DNA of 64,000 bases from UMGS1908 sp045655005 (GTDB taxonomy: Bacteria; Bacillota; Clostridia; Christensenellales; UBA1242). Shown here piece after piece: positions 58,901-64,000 of the stretch. Within the stretch, counting starts at the first letter, position 1, and every line of letters starts with the position of its first letter. The position numbers and the translations under genes are program-made. Where the stretch lies: positions 48,798-112,797 of the forward strand of contig JAZOOJ010000001.1 in NCBI GenBank assembly GCA_045655005.1. Reading direction: 5' to 3'. The notes beneath the pieces are model-generated. The model ran no database searches. It saw nothing but the letters and a program-made list of their open reading frames with translations, and was not told the origin of the DNA.

Positions 58901-59785
58901 ATGCCATTTATGGATAACAAAATACAATCAAGTGTTGATATGTCAGGATACGAAAAAGTTCAGAATTTGATCGCTAATCTAAGAAATAAAAAAAGTGATT
59001 TTGAATCAAAACGTGATGTTGTCGTTGTTAAAATTACACAAGTTGACGACCAACTAAATGTCGTAAATGATGAGATAAAAGATAAACAAGACACAATAAA
59101 TGATCCTCGTGCAAATCCGGCAATTAAAGCCATAAGGAAATTGCAACTAAAACCGCTATTTCTCAAAAAGAAGACATACACAGCTCAAAAGGAAAAATTT
59201 TTGGACCCGCAAAAGCGATTTTGGGATAAATGTATTGACAGAACTCAAGCTTTAATTGATGACCTTGAAAGAAACTCTGTGAAGTCGCAGTTGAAAAAGA
59301 TCGAAAACAAAAAAGTTAAGGGATCTGATGGAAAAGTTCTTGCAAAGGCAAAAGATGGCAAAGTTAATTTTGCCAAAGGCAAAGCAAAACAACTTGCTGG
59401 AAGTCAATTATTTGATGGAAGCGGAAACCCTACTCCTAACTTTGACAAGCTTAAACAAATTATTGCAGAGTATCCACAGTCAATAACAACCTTGCCAGAT
59501 AGCGTTATTAATGCATTACATAGACAAACTATTATGGTGCCAAGAAAACTCGGTGGTGTGACGACAAACGTATCTGTTTCTGGTTTTGAGTATATGGAAG
59601 GTGTTGCAGCGGCTGGATTCAAACTTGCTGAAAAACAAGGCCGTACATCTCAATCATCGCCAGCAGCTATGGCTGCATTTTCAACTTGGCGTACCGACAA
59701 GGCAAACATGCTTGGCACAGGGAAAGCGATAATTATTGCAAAAGCTGATGCGTCTACAAAAGCTGGTGAATTTAGTATCTTATAA
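58901..59785 (+). CDS. Hypothetical protein, 294 aa
   Basis: Helical N-terminal part with coiled coil (LIANLRNKKSDFESKRD, VVNDEIKDKQDTI) and a basic middle; C-terminal part rich in Gly/Ala (MEGVAAAGFKLAEKQGRTS). No TM. AAGGAG 10 nt upstream. Same operon as the 136-aa gene. Not recognised. Confidence 0.78.
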   Translation: MPFMDNKIQSSVDMSGYEKVQNLIANLRNKKSDFESKRDVVVVKITQVDDQLNVVNDEIKDKQDTINDPRANPAIKAIRKLQLKPLFLKKKTYTAQKEKFLDPQKRFWDKCIDRTQALIDDLERNSVKSQLKKIENKKVKGSDGKVLAKAKDGKVNFAKGKAKQLAGSQLFDGSGNPTPNFDKLKQIIAEYPQSITTLPDSVINALHRQTIMVPRKLGGVTTNVSVSGFEYMEGVAAAGFKLAEKQGRTSQSSPAAMAAFSTWRTDKANMLGTGKAIIIAKADASTKAGEFSIL

Positions 59786-59794
59786 ATAAAACAA

Positions 59795-59823
59795 AAAGCG
59801 AACCAAATTGTGGCTCGCTTTTA
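59795..59823. terminator. Intrinsic terminator
   Basis: AAAAGCGA-A-CCA pairs with TGG-C-TCGCTTTT; serves the plus operon and possibly the minus gene. Confidence 0.85.
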
Positions 59824-59844
59824 TTGTGTAAAAATTAGAAGTTA

Positions 59845-60261
59845 TCATAAGAATTGCCTAATTAACTCCCCATCGCATTTTACTGTTAGGCTGTTAGTTG
59901 GTGATATAATCGCTTCAATTGTATGTTCAGCAATTGTATACTCTAAACGAATAGGCGACAGAGCGAATGCAGATATATATTCGTCTTTTATATCACCATC
60001 TACTTTTATAAAGTGGTTTCTGAAACCGACATATATTTCAATTTCATAATCATCAACGTAAAAACGTCTGTATTTGAATGTGAATGATGCAATCCAAAAC
60101 GCAAAAGCAAAAATATCGCACACAGCAAGTATTGATGTAATAACCAACAGAATATATACTTCCCTATTGTATAAATATATATTAAAAACTATTATAGTTA
60201 AGATGAGTGAAAGTGTAAAGATACACGACCAAGTTATAACTGCTTGTTTTTTTGGATTCAA
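59845..60261 (-). CDS. Hypothetical two-TM protein, 138 aa
   Basis: TTG start with AAGGAG 8 nt upstream. TM helices at about residues 10-28 and 36-60, then a soluble C-terminal domain similar in pattern to short PH-like domains of Firmicute membrane proteins (EIEIYVGFRNHFIKVDGD...). Function unknown. Confidence 0.7.
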   Translation of the reverse strand: MNPKKQAVITWSCIFTLSLILTIIVFNIYLYNREVYILLVITSILAVCDIFAFAFWIASFTFKYRRFYVDDYEIEIYVGFRNHFIKVDGDIKDEYISAFALSPIRLEYTIAEHTIEAIISPTNSLTVKCDGELIRQFL

Positions 60262-60386
60262 TGAAACATCTCCTTTGCTACTATATTAACAATATTTTAT
60301 CAGAAAATAAATATAATTAGTCATTAATTTTGGTTTGTTTTGCTATAAATTAATTTTTTAATTTCAGAATAATAAGTGATAACAAG

Positions 60387-60680
60387 CTATTGTTCTTGTC
60401 CACAATGATTGCAAAATTTAGAGTCAGCATCTATTTCAGCCCCACAATGTTTACAATACTTTTTATCTTCTTCAGTATTCACGGTATCTTTACCAACTGA
60501 TTCTGCGATATCTTTTTTAAGAACATAATCAGCTTCAGATAGTGTCTTTACGCTTGGATCAATTTTTTGTGCTCTTTTAATGGTTGAGCGATAATTATTA
60601 ATACCATAAACCCACGAACAAATAATAACACCCGTAGCAATTACAAACATTATTATAAATATTGCAAAAAATCCTCCCAT
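60387..60680 (-). CDS. Membrane protein with C-terminal zinc ribbon
   Basis: 97 aa from ATG 60680 (GGAGG 6 nt upstream). N-terminal TM (FFAIFIIMFVIATGVIICSW) and C-terminal double CxxC zinc ribbon: YCKHCGAEIDADSKFCNHCG. Function unknown; such ribbons are common in small Firmicute membrane proteins. Confidence 0.8.
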   Translation of the reverse strand: MGGFFAIFIIMFVIATGVIICSWVYGINNYRSTIKRAQKIDPSVKTLSEADYVLKKDIAESVGKDTVNTEEDKKYCKHCGAEIDADSKFCNHCGQEQ

Positions 60681-60716
60681 ACAAAACCTCCATTTCAAAT
60701 CTTATAAATTTATTAC

Positions 60717-60750
60717 AAAACATCGGATACTATTAAGCATCCGATGTTTT
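60717..60750 (-). terminator. Terminator after tRNA-Lys
   Basis: AAAACATCGGAT / ATCCGATGTTTT 12-bp stem. Confidence 0.88.
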
Positions 60751-60752
60751 GT

Positions 60753-60828
60753 TGGTGGGCCATCGGGGACTCGAACCCCGGACAAACAGATTAAGAGTCT
60801 GCTGCTCTACCAACTGAGCTAATGGCCC
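60753..60828 (-). tRNA. tRNA-Lys (CTT)
   Basis: Acceptor GGGCCAT/ATGGCCC, anticodon loop ACTCTTAAT region with CTT, encoded CCA. Single tRNA on the minus strand. Confidence 0.95.
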
Positions 60829-60896
60829 AAAATATTTAATTTTTGCTCAAAAACATAAATAGTATACCACAAATTTTTTAAAATGCAACAATTTTT

Positions 60897-60925
60897 TTGA
60901 TATTTTTTAAAATTTATGATATAAT
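60897..60925 (+). promoter_or_regulatory. Sigma-A promoter
   Basis: TTGATA (60897-60902), 17 nt, TATAAT (60920-60925). Confidence 0.78.
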
Positions 60926-60954
60926 TATTAAAAATTTTGATTTTAGGAGCAAAT

Positions 60955-61689
60955 ATGAGTAAAAAAACAGTATTAATTACCGGTGCTTCGGGTGGCATTG
61001 GATATGCAATCGCAAAAGAGTTTGCAATGAAAGGCTATAATATTATTTTTCATTATAATAATAACTATAATGAAAGTTTAGTTCAAGAGTTGACGAAAAT
61101 CACCAGCGTATTGCCAATTAAAGCCGATTTTACAAAACCTATGGATATTGCGTTAATGGTTAGAGATTCACTTGAAACCTTTGGCAAGATTGACGTATTG
61201 GTTAACAATGCAGGAGTTGCAAGAATTTGCCCTATTGTTGACGAAGATTATAAGGGCATGGAAAACGTTATTGACATCAATCTAACTGCCCCAGCCTATT
61301 TGTCTGCACTTGTATCAAAATCAATGTGTGAAAATCAATCTGGAAGTATAATTTTTGTTTCAAGTATTTGGGGCATTTATGGTGGAGCAGTTGAAAGTAT
61401 TTATTCGGCAACTAAGGCAGGTCTAATTGGGCTTACTAAAGCGCTTGCGAATGAACTTGCTCCAAACGGCATAAGAGTTAACGCTGTTGCCCCTGGATTA
61501 ATTGATACAAAAATGAACAATGATTTGACCGACGCTGAAAAGCAAGATTTTGTGTCTGGGGTTTCAATTGAACGAATTGGGAAACCAGAAGAAGTTGCAA
61601 AAGCGGTGTCATTCCTTGCAGGTGATGATTCATCTTACATCAACGGAGTAATTATAAATGTTGATGGCAGTCTTCGCTTTGGAGTATAA
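60955..61689 (+). CDS. SDR-family oxidoreductase (FabG-like)
   Basis: 244 aa. Rossmann fold with TGASGGIGYAIA cofactor loop, NNAG, catalytic Ser in FVSSIWG and YSATK (YxxxK). Full classical SDR; FabG-like ketoacyl reductases look the same, but no fatty-acid genes are nearby. AGGAG upstream of ATG 60955. Single gene. Confidence 0.9.
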   Translation: MSKKTVLITGASGGIGYAIAKEFAMKGYNIIFHYNNNYNESLVQELTKITSVLPIKADFTKPMDIALMVRDSLETFGKIDVLVNNAGVARICPIVDEDYKGMENVIDINLTAPAYLSALVSKSMCENQSGSIIFVSSIWGIYGGAVESIYSATKAGLIGLTKALANELAPNGIRVNAVAPGLIDTKMNNDLTDAEKQDFVSGVSIERIGKPEEVAKAVSFLAGDDSSYINGVIINVDGSLRFGV

Positions 61690-61740
61690 AAACTATAAAA
61701 AATAAAAATCTAAAAATTTTCAAAATTTTCAAAAATTTTA

Positions 61741-61769
61741 TTGACACAAGCATCTTTATGTGGTAGAAT
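61741..61769 (+). promoter_or_regulatory. Promoter of tRNA cluster 2
   Basis: TTGACA (61741-61746), 17 nt, TAGAAT (61764-61769). Confidence 0.78.
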
Positions 61770-61811
61770 TGACTAGTCAACTTGTGGTGGGCATAAAAAT
61801 ATAGTCAATAT

Positions 61812-61885
61812 GCGGGTGTAGTTCAATGGTAGAATCTCAGCCTTCCAAGCTGATTGCGTGGGTCCGATTCCCATCACCCGCTCCA
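61812..61885 (+). tRNA. tRNA-Gly (TCC)
   Basis: Acceptor GCGGGTG/CACCCGC, anticodon loop CTTCCAA, CCA encoded. Confidence 0.95.
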
Positions 61886-61930
61886 TTTTTTAAAAGCCAC
61901 AAACATTGACAGGCTTGGTCAATAAATTAT

Positions 61931-62005
61931 TGGGGTGTCGCCAAGCGGTAAGGCACGAGACTTTGACTCTCGCATTCGTTGGTTCAAATCCAGCCACCCC
62001 AGCCA
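61931..62005 (+). tRNA. tRNA-Gln (TTG)
   Basis: Acceptor TGGGGTG/CACCCCA, anticodon loop CTTTGAC, G discriminator, CCA. Confidence 0.95.
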
Positions 62006-62040
62006 ATTTATTTAACGTGGGAACCTCTAACGTGCGACAT

Positions 62041-62115
62041 TGGGGTGTCGCCAAGTGGTAAGGCATGGGACTCTGACTCCCACATTCGAGGGTTCAAATC
62101 CTTCCACCCCAGCCA
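62041..62115 (+). tRNA. tRNA-Gln (CTG)
   Basis: Near-copy of the preceding tRNA; anticodon loop CTCTGAC gives CTG. Duplicated and diverged at the anticodon arm. Confidence 0.93.
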
Positions 62116-62141
62116 ATAAACCTTTACGGTGTACGCAATTT

Positions 62142-62218
<77 letters not shown>

Positions 62219-62230
62219 AAACCAACTTAT

Positions 62231-62308
62231 GGTGGGTATAGCTCAGTTGGTTAGAGCGCCAGATTGTGGCTCTGGAGGTCGTGAGTTCGACTCTCACTAC
62301 TCACCCCA
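62231..62308 (+). tRNA. tRNA-His (GTG)
   Basis: Encoded extra G(-1) opposite C73, anticodon loop TTGTGGC, CCA. Confidence 0.94.
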
Positions 62309-62333
62309 TTTTATAAAAACTAAATAACAATAT

Positions 62334-62409
62334 GATCCAGTAGCTCAGTCGGTAGAGCACAAGACTTTTAATCTTGGGGTCCCGGGTTCGAGTCCCGGTT
62401 GGATCACCA
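62334..62409 (+). tRNA. tRNA-Lys (TTT)
   Basis: Acceptor GATCCAG/TTGGATC, anticodon loop CTTTTAA, CCA. Confidence 0.95.
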
Positions 62410-62412
62410 CTT

Positions 62413-62497
62413 GCAGGCATGGCGGAATTGGCAGACGCGCTAGACTTAGGATCTAGTGCCGTGAGGCGTGGGAGTTCAAGTCTCTTTGCCTGCACCA
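62413..62497 (+). tRNA. tRNA-Leu (TAG)
   Basis: Acceptor GCAGGCA/TGCCTGC, anticodon loop CTTAGGA, long variable arm, CCA. Confidence 0.95.
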
Positions 62498-62501
62498 CAT
62501 A

Positions 62502-62532
62502 AAAACTCAGTTGAAATTCAACTGAGTTTTTT
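62502..62532 (+). terminator. Terminator of tRNA cluster 2
   Basis: AAAACTCAGTTG / CAACTGAGTTTT, then TT. Confidence 0.93.
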
Positions 62533-62533
62533 G

Positions 62534-62563
62534 TTGACTAAATTTCTTTTTCTATTATATAAT
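62534..62563 (+). promoter_or_regulatory. Promoter of Nudix operon
   Basis: TTGACT (62534-62539), 18 nt, TATAAT (62558-62563), starting 2 bp after the tRNA terminator. Confidence 0.75.
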
Positions 62564-62597
62564 CTAAGTATTAAGTAATACACAAGGGAGAAAAAAT

Positions 62598-63086
62598 ATG
62601 ACAAGTCAAGAATTTTATAGAGAAAAAGCTTTAAGAGTTAAAGAACTATATAACAAAGGTCTTCCTTTCGTTAAAGTTTACGCCCCAGTTCGAGATGGCA
62701 ATAAATTTATTGTTTTAGAAAAGCATAGAAATGGGAAAACAACCTATGACATTTCTGGTGGCGGCGTTGAAGAAGGCGAAACATTGGAAGAAGCCATCAA
62801 AAGAGAATTAATGGAAGAATTAAACATCGAAGTTGATGTTATTAAAGAACTCGGAGTTTATGATAAATTCTATCACCCTTGGGAACTTGACGGCGAAATA
62901 TATAATATCCAATATGAAATACACGTTTTTGATACCAAGATTAAGAATGAACAAAACACAGATATGCACGTGGTAGGACTTCAAGGAGAATTTGACAACG
63001 ACACTGTAAAAATTGCAAGAATTGATAAAAAGACGTTACTATCAGAAGTTACAGAGTTTAAAGACTTTGGAATAAACATTGATTAG
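62598..63086 (+). CDS. Nudix hydrolase
   Basis: 162 aa. Nudix box GVEEGETLEEAIKRELMEEL (the GX5EX7REUXEEXGU pattern with a slightly changed end), which binds the metal and diphosphate of nucleotide-linked substrates. Substrate not predictable. GGGAG precedes the ATG. Followed after 9 bp by a phosphatase-like gene, possibly the same pathway. Confidence 0.9.
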   Translation: MTSQEFYREKALRVKELYNKGLPFVKVYAPVRDGNKFIVLEKHRNGKTTYDISGGGVEEGETLEEAIKRELMEELNIEVDVIKELGVYDKFYHPWELDGEIYNIQYEIHVFDTKIKNEQNTDMHVVGLQGEFDNDTVKIARIDKKTLLSEVTEFKDFGINID

Positions 63087-63095
63087 GAGAACATT

Positions 63096-63590
63096 GTGAA
63101 AATTTTTTATATTCATCACGCCCCAAGAGATAAAGGCAACCCACCAACTCAAAACGATGGAATTACTGAACTCGGCAAAAAGGACGCCGAACTTGTATCT
63201 TTACTTATGGAAGAAGGCAAAAAATATGTCAATATTAGGGCAATTTATACTTCCCCATTTAAAAGGTGTGTTGATACTGCAAATATCATAAATAGCAAAC
63301 TTCAAGTGCCAATTTTTGAAGAAGAACGCTTTAATGAGTTTGGAAGTATAAATAACGAGCCCTGGCTTGACTGCCAAAAACGAATAATTGCCGGCATAAA
63401 AGACATAGTAAATAAATACGATGGTAGCGATTGTGTTCTATGTGTCACTAGTGGGGTCAACTTAACCGCATTTATATCATTAGCATATAATGTCAAACCA
63501 AGCAACGATTTGCCTTTCCCTATGGTTATAAATTGCTGTCCTGTATGTTTTGAAATTGACAAAGATAGTTTTCTTTCAATTGGTGAATAG
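63096..63590 (+). CDS. Histidine-phosphatase-like protein
   Basis: 164 aa, GTG start with TAGGAGA upstream. Histidine phosphatase (PGM-like) fold: IYIHHAPRD-type N-terminus carries the active-site His, SPFKRCVDTA matches the SPxxRxxxTA motif, and CVTSGVNL replaces the usual distal HG motif. Odd: the first Arg of RHG is His, so activity may be altered. In operon with the Nudix gene. Confidence 0.78.
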   Translation: MKIFYIHHAPRDKGNPPTQNDGITELGKKDAELVSLLMEEGKKYVNIRAIYTSPFKRCVDTANIINSKLQVPIFEEERFNEFGSINNEPWLDCQKRIIAGIKDIVNKYDGSDCVLCVTSGVNLTAFISLAYNVKPSNDLPFPMVINCCPVCFEIDKDSFLSIGE

Positions 63591-63610
63591 ATTTATCACT
63601 ACAAATGAAA

Positions 63611-63635
63611 GACTCCGTTGAATTTCAACTGAGTC
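63611..63635 (+). terminator. Hairpin after phosphatase gene
   Basis: GACTC-C-GTTG / CAAC-T-GAGTC. Closely resembles the terminator stem at 62502-62530. Confidence 0.6.
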
Positions 63636-63647
63636 CTTTGCATTAAA

Positions 63648-63678
63648 AAACCCCTACCTTATTAGGTAGAGGTTTTTG
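63648..63678. terminator. Bidirectional terminator
   Basis: AAACC-CCTACCT / AGGTAG-A-GGTTT with T5; between converging genes. Confidence 0.85.
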
Positions 63679-63682
63679 TTAT

Positions 63683-64000
63683 TTAATTGGCGCTTGGTAT
63701 ATATGGCATTCTTCTGTCAAATTGCCATACTTTATCAAAAGCTTCAATCCTTTCGGCTTGTTGTAAGTTATTATCGCTAACAGTTATCCCTGTTATCTTT
63801 CTTGATGATACGTTAAGAATATATGTTATATCGCCAACTTTAATAGTTATTCGAGAGCTTTCAGATCCTAAATATGTTCCTGTACCCATTGTACCAGGAG
63901 TATCTCCAACGATTTGTTCTTCGGTAAGATTGGTAATAATAGTATTTAATTGTGCAGAGGTTTTAAGTACCATATAATAACCAATAAACTCAGAAAGTTT
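63683..64000 (-). CDS. Hypothetical protein, 5' end beyond window
   Basis: The frame is open from the window edge (106 codons visible; an internal ATG at 63973 has no ribosome binding site). Thr/Ile-rich, beta-pattern C-terminal part: GTGTYLGSESSRITIKVGDITYIL. Not recognised. The opposite-strand frame here is a shadow: this strand is favoured by its position next to the terminator. Confidence 0.6.
   Translation of the reverse strand, partial: KLSEFIGYYMVLKTSAQLNTIITNLTEEQIVGDTPGTMGTGTYLGSESSRITIKVGDITYILNVSSRKITGITVSDNNLQQAERIEAFDKVWQFDRRMPYIPSAN

Noticed and set aside
63687..63977. Plus-strand 96-aa ORF
   Set aside because: Shadow of the minus-strand frame that continues past the window edge; no ribosome binding site or terminator on its side.

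Overview
The window comes from an AT-rich, monoderm, probably spore-forming bacterium of the Clostridia type. This rests on gene content and order: lepA-hemW-hrcA-grpE-dnaK-dnaJ under a CIRCE operator, holB-ricT, tatD-rsmA, scpA-scpB with gerW, spmA/spmB, a SpoIIM-like protein, and purine-rich ribosome binding sites usually about 9-11 nt before the start. No genus can be named from the sequence alone. Nothing resembling CRISPR arrays, rRNA or insertion sequences was seen.

Layout. 1-10 kb: end of a cytidylate-kinase-like gene, lepA, hemW and the HrcA-controlled chaperone operon; its DnaK carries an unusual Asp-to-Gly change in the second phosphate loop. 10-27.5 kb: membrane and sporulation genes, holB-ricT-ferredoxin-methyltransferase, spmAB, tatD, rsmA, a lipoprotein, two D,D-carboxypeptidases, an M50 protease, scpAB, gerW, rluB. 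27.6-36 kb: plsC, unknown genes, an ABC-F ATPase, six tRNAs, a tandem pair of paralogous unknown proteins and a PC4/YdbC-like protein. 36-45 kb: an HExxH protein, a PadR regulator fused to a long acidic linker and a membrane domain, a YgjP-like metallopeptidase, a CNNM/CBS protein, lexA with its operator, a His/Cys-rich protein and a XerS-like tyrosine recombinase.

45.7-52.7 kb is the most striking block: a complete-looking integrated filamentous phage (inovirus) of about 7 kb, bounded by a 34-bp direct repeat. It has a rolling-circle-type initiator, a hairpin-rich origin region, a Zot/pI-like ATPase, a small major-coat candidate followed by a terminator, pIII- and pVI-like membrane proteins, several very short membrane ORFs, and one opposing gene for a membrane-anchored DUF2726 nuclease-like protein. 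It has no integrase; the only recombinase lies just outside the left repeat, so the phage probably borrows the host Xer enzyme. There is no secretin, as expected for a host without an outer membrane.

52.9-64 kb: an ATP-grasp protein, a DUF11 surface-like protein, and asnA-asnS preceded by a long leader with two Asn-rich leader peptides, two intrinsic terminators and overlapping alternative stems, i.e. apparent tandem attenuation by asparagine supply. Then come unknown genes, a tRNA-Lys, an SDR oxidoreductase, a seven-tRNA cluster, a Nudix hydrolase, a histidine-phosphatase-like protein and a gene cut by the window end.

Genome style: many sigma-A promoters (TTGACA-17-TATAAT type) can be read directly. 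Several sit inside or against the preceding terminator or stop codon, and at least three genes appear to be transcribed from their own start codon (leaderless). Coordinates given for starts are my choices where a longer reading frame exists.
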